38,738 bases of DNA from Acidobacteriota bacterium (GTDB lineage: Bacteria; Acidobacteriota; Terriglobia; Acidiferrales; UBA7541): NCBI GenBank assembly GCA_021832085.1, contig JAKBLM010000039.1, positions 1-38,738 of the forward strand, in the 5' to 3' direction. Every line of letters begins with the position of its first letter. Position 1 is the first letter of the stretch. The notes below the pieces were generated by a model. It made no database searches and had not been told where the DNA came from. It saw nothing but the letters and a program-made list of their open reading frames with translations. The position numbers and the translations under genes were made by a program. This document shows, one piece after another, positions 9,909 to 18,156 of this stretch.

Positions 9909-9954
9909 TGTTACACAGCCCGCCGTCAAGAGCAAGCCCGGAGAAGTTTTCTCC
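9909..9954. promoter_or_regulatory. Dyad symmetries between lacI-type gene and SCO-like gene
   Basis: The 267-base divergent region contains GTGTTACAC (9909-9917 approximately) and a 15-bp dyad GGAGAA-GTT-TTCTCC (9940-9954). Either could be an operator for the divergent genes. No clear -10/-35 pair was found for either direction. Confidence 0.3.
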
Positions 9955-10167
9955 CGAGGTCGTGTCGCTTCACTCCAGCGCCGACGGAGCTTTTGCGGAC
10001 GGCGAGGCGGTTGCCGAATCAGCAACCGCACCCGGCTTCGGCAGACCCTCTTTGATCCGCAACCGAGCGCCCTGACGGCCTTACAGCGCGCATTCTTCCA
10101 GGACGGGCGGCCAACCGCCTTCTTGACCGCGCACCGCCGGACGCCTACGGTGGAATCGGGCAGGAAA

Positions 10168-11382
10168 ATGGCAAATTCCGATAAGTCTCAGAGTTTCTTC
10201 CGCCGCCAGTGGATGCTACTGGCCAGTTTGGCAGCGATCATCGCGCTGTTCATCCTGGTGGTGGTCGCAACTGTCTTCACGACGAGAAAAAGCAAGCAGC
10301 CCGTCGTCGAGCAGCCCGGCCAGGCCCGGCTACCGGCTGACGTCATCGGCAATCCGGATGTCGATCCGGGCAGTTCGGCCGGTGACATGGCAGCGCCCGG
10401 ATTTGTCTTGCGCGACCAGCGCGGACGCCTGACCTCGCTCAAGCAGTTTCGCGGCAAGGTGGTGGTGCTGGCGTTCATCGATTCTCACTGCACCACGATT
10501 TGCCCGCTGACCACCGAGAGCATGGTGGAAGCGTTGCGCCTGCTCGGTCCGGCCGCCTCACAAGTGCAGCTGCTCGGCATCAACGCCAACCCGCTCGCGA
10601 CCCGCATCGCCGATGTAGCCGGCTATACGCGGGCTCACCAGATGCAAGGCCGCTGGCGGTTCCTCACCGGCTCTCTTCCGCAGCTCGAGCGCGTCTGGCA
10701 CGGCTATCACGTCTACGTCGCCGCGGTCCACAACGACATCGACCACAACCCCATCGTCTTTCTGATTGGCCCCCGCGGCCATGAACGCACGATCTACCTC
10801 ACGCAGATGAGCTACGAAGGCGTTGCCCAACAGGCCCAGTTGCTTGCGGAAGGCATCGCCCGTCTGCTCCCCCATCATCCTCCGGTTCGCCACGAGGTTT
10901 CGCTGCGCTATCTGCCGCCGTTCAAGCCGACCGAAACGGTACGGCTCTCCGCCTTCGGATCGCACGGGCCGGTGGTGGTCTTTGGGCCGGCGCACCCGTG
11001 CCTGCTGCTCTTCTTCGCCGGCTGGCTCCGCGAGGACGTGAACCTGCGGGCCCGGCTTGACGCGCTGAACGCTTACGCCGCCACGGCCCGCCGCCGGGGT
11101 TGGCCGCTGCCGGTCGCTGTCAACGAATTGCCGACAGAAGCCTCGCCCGCCGCCGCGCGGAAACTGCTCAGCGGCCTCTCGACAACCTTGCACGCCCCCA
11201 TCGTCGAAGATAGTGATGGCAGGCTGGCCGACGGCTACGGCGTTCAAGGGTTGCCGTGGTTCGTCCTTTGTTCGCCCTCGGGCCGGATCCTCTGGCATCA
11301 CAGCGGCTGGCTTTCACCCGCTGCGCTTATCCATCACGTGCACGCCGCCCTGGCGAAGTCGCAACATGCCTCGGCCGCTTAG
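10168..11382 (+). CDS. SCO1/SenC-like protein fused to a second thioredoxin-like domain
   Basis: Membrane-anchored protein of 404 aa with one N-terminal helix (about residues 15-37). The first domain (about 75-215) is SCO-like: the copper-binding CxxxC is CTTICP at residues 108-113 and the matching His is in DIDHNPIVFLIGP (His192). SCO proteins deliver copper to cytochrome oxidase or act as thiol reductases. The second domain (about 235-395) keeps a thioredoxin-like order (LLLFFAGW, then GLPWFVLCSPSGRILWHHSG) but lacks a CxxC pair and has a lone Cys, so it is probably not a normal disulfide reductase. The start is the ATG at 10168, preceded by CAGGAAA; the longer upstream frame is antisense to the LacI gene. 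The next gene is a small exported His/Met-bearing protein that may share the metal role. Confidence 0.75.
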   Translation: MANSDKSQSFFRRQWMLLASLAAIIALFILVVVATVFTTRKSKQPVVEQPGQARLPADVIGNPDVDPGSSAGDMAAPGFVLRDQRGRLTSLKQFRGKVVVLAFIDSHCTTICPLTTESMVEALRLLGPAASQVQLLGINANPLATRIADVAGYTRAHQMQGRWRFLTGSLPQLERVWHGYHVYVAAVHNDIDHNPIVFLIGPRGHERTIYLTQMSYEGVAQQAQLLAEGIARLLPHHPPVRHEVSLRYLPPFKPTETVRLSAFGSHGPVVVFGPAHPCLLLFFAGWLREDVNLRARLDALNAYAATARRRGWPLPVAVNELPTEASPAAARKLLSGLSTTLHAPIVEDSDGRLADGYGVQGLPWFVLCSPSGRILWHHSGWLSPAALIHHVHAALAKSQHASAA

Positions 11383-11532
11383 TGCGGAAAGATCGCCGTG
11401 CAAGAAAGCTCCTCTGCCGCGGCCGGCGCGCCGGCTATGCTCGACGGCACTCGCCGCATAACCTAAGTAACTGAGGGAGCCGCGCCTTTGTCTTGCCCCG
11501 GGCGCCGCTCGGGGCCTATCCTCGTACTTGCC

Positions 11533-12024
11533 ATGAAAAAACAGCTTCCCATTCCCGTTTCGCTCGCCGTGGCGTTGTTTTTTGCGCTCGGCTCTTTGCT
11601 CCTGCCTTGCGCCGCCCAGGCGCAGGTCGTCAGCAAGACCGCGATGGCCGGAGCCTACTCGGTTACACTCAAAGTGTTGCCCGTCGAATCCTTCCGCGGG
11701 CCGCACCCTGCCATGACCCGTGATGCCGGTGCCCAGCCCAACTTCATCAACGGCCCCGAGCATCCCAACCACCACATGGTCGTTTTCGTTCGCAGGAACA
11801 ACAAGCCGGTGGAAAAAGCCAGCGTAGCCATCAGCTACCGGATGCTTTCCCCTCACCGCAGCGGGTGGACGAAACTTCCGGTGGTGCGGATGCACGTGAC
11901 CGGCAAGAGTCTGGCGACCACCCATTACGGCAACAACTTGAGACTTATGGCGGGCAGCTATGAGGCTCGCGTCGCCGTGAACGGGAGCCGGCCGGCAATC
12001 TTCCATTTCTCGCTCTCCCACTGA
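11533..12024 (+). CDS. Small exported protein, possibly YtkA/FixH-like
   Basis: Exported protein of 163 aa with a clear Sec signal (MKKQLPIPVSLAVALFFALG, cleavage near AQA-Q at about residue 33). The mature part begins GAYSVTLKVLP and contains VEKASVAISYRML, a short Ig-like beta pattern reminiscent of YtkA/FixH domains. It also has several possible metal ligands: HPNHHMVVF, RMLSPH, VRMHVTG and THYGNNLRLM. The ATG at 11533 is chosen because it begins the signal peptide; a frame starting 15 codons earlier would put charged residues first. It lies 150 bases after the SCO-like gene on the same strand. Placement beside SCO suggests a copper-related periplasmic role, which is an inference and not shown by a diagnostic motif. 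Confidence 0.55.
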   Translation: MKKQLPIPVSLAVALFFALGSLLLPCAAQAQVVSKTAMAGAYSVTLKVLPVESFRGPHPAMTRDAGAQPNFINGPEHPNHHMVVFVRRNNKPVEKASVAISYRMLSPHRSGWTKLPVVRMHVTGKSLATTHYGNNLRLMAGSYEARVAVNGSRPAIFHFSLSH

Positions 12025-12647
12025 TTGCCGGCTGTTTCCGCGCCGGACGGTCGTGGTGTGCCCGGCTCTGGCCTCCCCCGCGACGCTCCAATCGGCCTCT
12101 CGCCCGCTTGGCGCCACAAGTCGCCAGCCGCAACCGCGCCCACGGTCGGCAACGAAACGGTGAATTGCGGAATGAAGGGCAGCCAGTCCCGCGCTTCGTC
12201 TAGCCCCCGGTGGGAGACGAGCAGCAGCAACTGCCCGCCGGCGTGGTGCCCACGGCGCCCTGTTCGTTTGAAGGTCCCAGAGCCGATGCAGCCCACCGGC
12301 GGCTTAAACCTGCGCGGGAGCCGGGTTCTCTCCCCGGCACCGGCTATGCTGCGCGTCCATCAGGCGGCCAGCATGTTCGGCACATTTTCTCATCCCCGCC
12401 ACGCAGGAATGTCGTGCACTTGGCCTCTCCCCGGCAGCACTTCCGCTTGACATCGACCCAGGGCCGGGTGTACCACCAGTGAGCGAGCCAAATCGATTTA
12501 GTACATGTCATTTGTCCACACACCGGTTTCTGGCATGTCTTTGGACTTCAGATGAGGGGGAAGAGGGATGTGTCCAGCTCGATCGGCACGGTTTGTTCAG
12601 TTCCCCGCCTTGGTCCCTACCTTCGCCCTCACCCTTGAGGAGCGCTT
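12025..12647. other. 623-base intergenic region before TonB receptor 1
   Basis: No convincing gene. The only notable items are a short hairpin GCCGGG-7 nt-CCCGGC near 12320-12338 without a T tract, and two CATGTC-containing imperfect repeats near 12505 and 12535 in the likely promoter region of the receptor. A good ribosome site (TTGAGGAGCG) precedes the receptor ATG. Confidence 0.4.
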
Positions 12648-15600
12648 ATGAAGTTTCGTCACCGGCTGCATCACCGCTTAAGGCATTCACCAGCAATACC
12701 CGTGGTCGTCTTCGCTGTTTGCGCACTACTGTTGCCCACGATGGCCCACGCTCAGTTCCGCGGTTCGCTGAGCGGAACCGTCACCGATCCCCAAGGCGCG
12801 GTCATCGCGGGCGCGAAGGTCACTTTGACCAACAAAGCCACCAACCAGAAGTTGACCTCAACGACCAACAAGTTCGGCATCTATGAATTCAATGCTTTGC
12901 CGGAGGCTCCCTATAGCCTCACGGTGGACAAGTCCGGGTTCAAGAAGAAGGTTCTGGAAAACGTTGCTCTGGTTCCCGAACAGTCCAACACGATCAACGT
13001 GCAACTCGTGGTGGGTGCGATCGAACAAAAGGTCGTGGTCTCCGCCACCACTCGTACCCTCGACACGGCGAACGCAAACATTTACTCCAACATCACCTCG
13101 CACGAGATCCAGAGTCTGCCTGTGGCCGGGCGCGACGTCTTCCAGTTGGTTCGACTGACGCCGGGCATGTTCGGCGACGGCGCGCAAGGCAACGCCGGCG
13201 GCTCGTTCGAGCTACCCGGTGCGCAAGGCCCCGGGGCTCCAGGAGGCGGCACTGGAATCTTCGCGACGGAAAACGGACCTCAGGTCCTGGCCGGCGGCCA
13301 GAACTATAACACCAATAGCTATTCGATTGACGGAATCAGCACGGCGAGCGCTGTCTGGGGTGGAACCACGATCATTACACCGTCGATGGATTCCATCCAA
13401 AGCGTCAAGGTCCTTGCCAACAACTACGACGCCGAATATGGGCGTTTCAGCGGCGCACAGGTTGAAGTCATTACCAAGAGCGGCACCAACCATTTCCACG
13501 GCAGCGCCTTCTTCACCGCTCACAGGCCAGGCCTCAACGCCTACCAACCGTTCAACGGTCTGGGCAACTCCGTTCTGCGCGACAACAACTTTTACTCGCA
13601 GTTCGGCGGCAGCCTCGGCGGCCCGATCTGGAAGAACAAGATTTTCGGGTTTTTCAATTTCGAGACGCAGCGCAGCCCCAAGGCCGCGGTCAACACCTTC
13701 AACGTGTGGGGCGATACGAAGGCGTTCGACGCCTTGGCCCCGAGCGGAAGCATTGCGTCAAAATACCTTACCTTCCCCGGCTCGGCCATCCAGGCCATCG
13801 GCATCAATAACTCCACCTGCGCCGACGCGGGTCTGGTGCAAGGTGTGAATTGTAATGCCATTCCCGGTCAGGGCTTGAACATTGGCACTCCCTTGACCAC
13901 GCCCTTGGGCACGCAGGACCTGACCTGGCAGAGTGCCACCAATCCGGGCGTAGGCAGCGGCCTGGGCACCACGGCCGACATCGCGAATTTCATCGCGCAA
14001 AGTACGAGCAACTACTCGGAGACCCAGTACTACGGCCGCGTCGATGCCAACGTCACCAACAACGATCACCTCGCCGCCACCCTGTATTACGTTCCGCTCT
14101 CGCACAACTTCCTCTATGGCCCGCCACGCGCATACAACCTCTTCCACCACAACCAGATAAACGAGGCGTTCACGCTCATCTGGAACCATATCTTTTCCCC
14201 GACGTTCCTCAACGAAGCACGAGTGAACGCGGCGGGCTGGCGCTGGAACGAAATCACTTCGAATCCCCAGTCGCCCGTCGGCCTTCCCACCGATAACATT
14301 GACACGATCGGGAGCATCAGCCTCGCTAACTTCGGGCCCAGCGTCGGCAGCATCCTGGATCAGTGGACCTACGGTTTCCGGGACGTGGCCACGAAGATCA
14401 TCGGGCGTCATTCCGTCAAATTTGGGGCCGATTTTACCCGTCTCTTCTACCTGAGCGACTGCGCCGGCTGCGGCGTGCCTAGCTACAACTTTTTCAATAT
14501 GTGGGACTTCCTGAACGATGCCCCGCAGGCCGAAAGCAGCGGGTTCAATCCACAGACCGGATACCCGACCACGGAACGCCAGGACGACCGCCAACTCATT
14601 TGGGGGACATTTGTCCAGGACGATTTCAAGTTTCGGCCAAACCTGACCTTGAACCTGGGATTGCGTTATTCCTTTTTCGGGCCGCTCTCCTCGAAACAGG
14701 GGAACATGTTCGTCGCCATCCCGGGCGCGGGATCGAGTTATTTGACCGGTTTGAATGTTCGGCTGGGGCATTCCTGGATCCCGCAGAGGGACAATTTCGG
14801 TCCGCAGATCGGCTTTGCCTGGGCGCCCTCAGCGTTCAACGACAAGATGGTGGTCCGCGGCGGCTACGGCTTGGACTACAACCAGGAAGAGATTGCTCTC
14901 TCCGCGAACATCTTTCAAAACCCAGGGCTCATCACGTTCCCATCGTTCAGCATGTCGACTCCCACTTCGCCGAATCCCGGGATCATCTACGCCGTTTCCT
15001 CGAATATCCATTCGATCTACGGCTATCCGAAGAACCCGAACGCGATTACGACGTTTGGTCCGAATGGACTGCCGACCACCGGGAGCGTTGGCGTGCAGAT
15101 TTTCCCCAGGACCTTTCCCACGTTGCAGGCGCATCACTTCTCGCTCGAGACCCAGTACGATTTCGGCCACAACCTTATCGGCACGCTGGGATATCAGGGC
15201 ACCCTGTCCCGCAACGTCCCTTACACCTATAATCCCAATGCCGTACCGGCGGCGAAGGGTTACACGCTCAATCCGCAGATCAGCGGCGGGACCGTCTGGG
15301 CCGCAAATGGCTGGGGCAACTACAACGCCATGCTCTTGGAGTTGAAGGAACGCTCCTACCACGGGCTTATGGCGGACGCGCAGTTCACTTGGGCGAAGAG
15401 CATGGATACCAGCTCCGGCCCGTACACCGCGCCGATCTACCCGTACAACCTGAACATCGGCTACGGCCCGTCGGATTACAACGTCGGTAAGGACTTGAAA
15501 CTGATGGCAATGTACGAACCCCCCATCTTCCAAGCCAGCAAGGGATGGAAAGAAAAGGTCCTCGGCGGCTGGACGATCAGCGGGATCCTGAACGTTCACT

Positions 15601-16097
15601 CCGGATTCCCGTGGACTCCGGTGGTCAGCGTCGTGGGCGGAAGCCTGTACTGCGGCACCTGCAATTACCCGGTGCTATACCCCGCTTCCTACCTCGGGGG
15701 CGCAGGCACGAGCACCAGCAATAATGCCTACGCCTTCGGCACGAATTTCCCGAAGGGGGGAACGGCCTATTTCACCGTACCCAAATACACCGCCTACAGC
15801 GGCAGCAACTACGGGGACGCGCTTCCCCAGGCACCCGGCGTTAGTCGCAACTCGTGGACAGGCCCTGGCTACAGGGATCTGGACATGTCGCTGGACAAGG
15901 CCTTTGGCATCCCGGCCAACCGCATACTGGGCGAGAACGCGCAGCTGGATATCCGGCTGGACGCCTACAACCTCTTTAACACTGAGAACCTCAATCCGGA
16001 AACCATGGTGACTAACATCGACGCATCAAACTTTGGCCGGGTGACTGCAGGGCTTGCCGGCCGTGTCGTCACGCTTGGCGCCCGCTTCAGCTTCTAG
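12648..16097 (+). CDS. Oar-like TonB-dependent receptor 1
   Basis: Outer-membrane beta-barrel protein of 1149 aa. A Sec signal ends at AHA-Q (about residue 36). Residues about 38-120 form a carboxypeptidase-regulatory-like domain (GTVTDPQGAVIAGAKVTLTN, then GIYEFNALPEAPYSLTV). A plug-like segment follows (LPVAGRDVFQLVRLTPG; YSIDGISTASAVWGG; EYGRFSGAQVEVITKSGTN). The rest is barrel and ends in an aromatic residue (GARFSF), as outer-membrane proteins do. This domain order is the hallmark of the large Oar/TonB receptor expansions in Acidobacteriota. The ATG is preceded by GAGGAG. The GH39 enzyme follows on the same strand and a second, diverged receptor comes after it, so it probably takes up an oligosaccharide. 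No SusD-like partner is present. Confidence 0.85.
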   Translation: MKFRHRLHHRLRHSPAIPVVVFAVCALLLPTMAHAQFRGSLSGTVTDPQGAVIAGAKVTLTNKATNQKLTSTTNKFGIYEFNALPEAPYSLTVDKSGFKKKVLENVALVPEQSNTINVQLVVGAIEQKVVVSATTRTLDTANANIYSNITSHEIQSLPVAGRDVFQLVRLTPGMFGDGAQGNAGGSFELPGAQGPGAPGGGTGIFATENGPQVLAGGQNYNTNSYSIDGISTASAVWGGTTIITPSMDSIQSVKVLANNYDAEYGRFSGAQVEVITKSGTNHFHGSAFFTAHRPGLNAYQPFNGLGNSVLRDNNFYSQFGGSLGGPIWKNKIFGFFNFETQRSPKAAVNTFNVWGDTKAFDALAPSGSIASKYLTFPGSAIQAIGINNSTCADAGLVQGVNCNAIPGQGLNIGTPLTTPLGTQDLTWQSATNPGVGSGLGTTADIANFIAQSTSNYSETQYYGRVDANVTNNDHLAATLYYVPLSHNFLYGPPRAYNLFHHNQINEAFTLIWNHIFSPTFLNEARVNAAGWRWNEITSNPQSPVGLPTDNIDTIGSISLANFGPSVGSILDQWTYGFRDVATKIIGRHSVKFGADFTRLFYLSDCAGCGVPSYNFFNMWDFLNDAPQAESSGFNPQTGYPTTERQDDRQLIWGTFVQDDFKFRPNLTLNLGLRYSFFGPLSSKQGNMFVAIPGAGSSYLTGLNVRLGHSWIPQRDNFGPQIGFAWAPSAFNDKMVVRGGYGLDYNQEEIALSANIFQNPGLITFPSFSMSTPTSPNPGIIYAVSSNIHSIYGYPKNPNAITTFGPNGLPTTGSVGVQIFPRTFPTLQAHHFSLETQYDFGHNLIGTLGYQGTLSRNVPYTYNPNAVPAAKGYTLNPQISGGTVWAANGWGNYNAMLLELKERSYHGLMADAQFTWAKSMDTSSGPYTAPIYPYNLNIGYGPSDYNVGKDLKLMAMYEPPIFQASKGWKEKVLGGWTISGILNVHSGFPWTPVVSVVGGSLYCGTCNYPVLYPASYLGGAGTSTSNNAYAFGTNFPKGGTAYFTVPKYTAYSGSNYGDALPQAPGVSRNSWTGPGYRDLDMSLDKAFGIPANRILGENAQLDIRLDAYNLFNTENLNPETMVTNIDASNFGRVTAGLAGRVVTLGARFSF

Positions 16098-16148
16098 CCG
16101 AGCCCCTAGAAGAAACCTACCCGCGCGTGCGGTGACAGAGTGGTCTGC

Positions 16149-16185
16149 GGAGAGCTGGGTTGCCCACAAGGCAACCCGGCTCTCC
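16149..16185 (+). other. Strong RNA hairpin between receptor 1 and GH39
   Basis: A 16-bp stem with one G-U pair (16149-16164 with 16170-16185) closes a CACAA loop. There is no T tract after it. It could be a terminator variant, an RNase stop that protects the receptor mRNA, or a processing site that sets different levels of receptor and enzyme. Confidence 0.5.
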
Positions 16186-16346
16186 GGCACTCACCGGTTT
16201 AACGTGCGCGCAGACAAAGGAAAGATAGGCACGGGAAACTGGCCATCGTAAAGGGACTGTCTTATAAAACCCACCGAGCCGGACCCGCTCGCAACACGCC
16301 GCCGCGGCTCGAAATCAGCTGTTCGCACCTGTGAGGAGCGGAAGCC

Positions 16347-17900
16347 GTGAATTCCAGAAACCGAACAAAGAGGTCAGCTCTTAACGCAGGGATGTGGCCT
16401 TTGTTGCTGGTGGTAGCGCTCGCCTTCTTCCCTCATCAGGCGCTGCCACAGACCAAAGCCGAGTCGGCCCCGAGCAGTGTCGTCATCAACGTGAAGGCGC
16501 CCACCACGCCATTCCCGCATTTCTGGGAGAAGATGTTCGGCTCGGGCCACGCCGTTCTTTCGCTCCGCGCCGATTACCGGCATGACCTGCGCATGGTTAA
16601 GCGGGTCACCGATTTTCGCTACGTTCGTTTCCACGGCATTTTCGATCGCGGCGTCGGCCTCTACCACATCGGCCCCAATGGCCAACCGATCTATAACTTC
16701 TCCTATGTCGATCAGATCTACGACGGCCTGCTGAAGAACGGCATCCGGCCCTATGTCGAGCTCAGTTTCATGCCCCCGCAGCTCGCCGCCCATCACATCG
16801 TCCAGCCTTTCTTCTACCACCCGATCATTTCCCCGCCGGAGAGCTGGAACGCCTGGGGGCAACTGGTCTATCACTTCACTCGCCATCTGGTCGATCGCTA
16901 CGGCATCAACGAGGTTTCCCACTGGTATTTCGAGGTCTGGAACGAGCCTAACATCGGCTTCTGGGCAGGAAAACCGAAGCAGGCCACCTATTACAAGCTT
17001 TACGACGCGGCCGCCCGCGCCATCAAGCGCGTTAGCCCACGCCTGCGCGTCGGCGGCCCGGCTACCGCGCAGGCCGCCTGGGTGAGCAGCTTCATCCGCC
17101 ATACAACCCAGGATCATGTCCCGGTCGACTTCATCTCTAGCCACATCTACGGCAACGATACCGCGCAAAACGTCTTTGGCCTGAACGAATTCATCCCGCG
17201 CAACCAGATGGTCTGCCGCGCGGTAAAGAAAGTCTATGATGAGGTCAAGCACTCCTCGCGGCCCAATCTCCCGATCATCATCAGCGAATTCAACGCCAGC
17301 TACATGAATCAGCCCAGCGTCACCGACAGCGTCTACATGGGTCCGTGGCTCGCCGATACCATCCGCCAGTGCGACGGCATGACTAAAATGATGAGTTACT
17401 GGACCTTTTCGGACGTTTTCGAGGAGCAGGGCCCGGTCAAGAAGCCCTTCTACGGCGGCTTCGGGCTGGTGGCCGAGGGCGGCGTGCCCAAGCCGGCTTT
17501 CAACGCTTTCCGCTTGCTGCACATGCTCGGTCACCGTCGCATCCCCGTGGATTCCAATTCGGTCCTGGCGACCCGGCACAAAGACGGCTCGCTCTCAATT
17601 GCCGTGTGGAACTACTCGGCCCCGAAACAGGCAGGTGTGACGAAAACGATCCTGCTGCATCTGGCCGGCCTTCCGGCCGACGAGCACGAGGTCTCGCTCT
17701 ATCGCCTGGACCGCCATTACGGCGATGCCCTCGCCGCCTACCGCGCCATGGGCAGCCCGAAATACCCCACGCAAAAGCAGTTCCGGGAGCTGCGCCAGGC
17801 CGCTCGCATGGGCCCTCCGCAGTATTTTTCCCTGAAGAGCGATCAACTCTCACTCAAGCTCCCGCCGAAGGCGCTCTTCCTCGTGCAGATTCAGCGGTAA
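16347..17900 (+). CDS. Exported GH39-type glycoside hydrolase (beta-xylosidase-like)
   Basis: Exported retaining glycosidase of 517 aa. A signal peptide covers about residues 1-35. The (beta/alpha)8 catalytic core carries WNEPN at 198-202, where Glu200 is the expected acid/base, and IIISEFNASY, where Glu314 is the expected nucleophile. Other GH39-like blocks are RYVRFHGIFD, DGLLKNGIRPYVELSFMP and the accessory C-terminal beta domain after about residue 420. Known GH39 members are beta-xylosidases and alpha-L-iduronidases; xylosidase or a related exo-activity is the better guess in a bacterium. The GTG start at 16347 has GAGGAGCGG upstream. It sits between two TonB receptors on the same strand and so probably trims the oligosaccharide they capture. 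Confidence 0.8.
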   Translation: MNSRNRTKRSALNAGMWPLLLVVALAFFPHQALPQTKAESAPSSVVINVKAPTTPFPHFWEKMFGSGHAVLSLRADYRHDLRMVKRVTDFRYVRFHGIFDRGVGLYHIGPNGQPIYNFSYVDQIYDGLLKNGIRPYVELSFMPPQLAAHHIVQPFFYHPIISPPESWNAWGQLVYHFTRHLVDRYGINEVSHWYFEVWNEPNIGFWAGKPKQATYYKLYDAAARAIKRVSPRLRVGGPATAQAAWVSSFIRHTTQDHVPVDFISSHIYGNDTAQNVFGLNEFIPRNQMVCRAVKKVYDEVKHSSRPNLPIIISEFNASYMNQPSVTDSVYMGPWLADTIRQCDGMTKMMSYWTFSDVFEEQGPVKKPFYGGFGLVAEGGVPKPAFNAFRLLHMLGHRRIPVDSNSVLATRHKDGSLSIAVWNYSAPKQAGVTKTILLHLAGLPADEHEVSLYRLDRHYGDALAAYRAMGSPKYPTQKQFRELRQAARMGPPQYFSLKSDQLSLKLPPKALFLVQIQR

Positions 17901-18090
17901 GCACGGCGAAATCGGGCCATATTCTCTGGCCGCCGGGCCGGTTGCTGCCCGAGCAGCCGCGATCGTCGTTGCTCCGCAAATTTCCGCTTCGGCCCATCCC
18001 ACAGCCAGCGCCGTTTCTCCTTGAGGGATTGCGAAGCTGTTCCCCTTCCGCGTGAGACGTTCCCTATCGGCATCCCCCTCCCGATTCACA

Positions 18091-18107
18091 TACTACGCAT
18101 GGTAGTA
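18091..18107. promoter_or_regulatory. 17-bp palindrome, BlaI/MecI-type operator candidate
   Basis: TACTAC-GCATG-GTAGTA is a perfect dyad with a 5-base centre, 50 bases before the start of TonB receptor 2. TACTAC/GTAGTA half-sites resemble operators of BlaI/MecI-family repressors. It lies where a promoter is expected, but no BlaI gene is in the window. Confidence 0.45.
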
Positions 18108-18156
18108 GTCAATCATTCCAGATAGGATTTGCCGCAGTGGGGTGAGAGGGGACCAC

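Noticed and set aside
9301..10167. Long N-terminal extension of the SCO-like gene
   Set aside because: It lies antisense to the LacI gene; the membrane anchor and a ribosome site fit the ATG at 10168.
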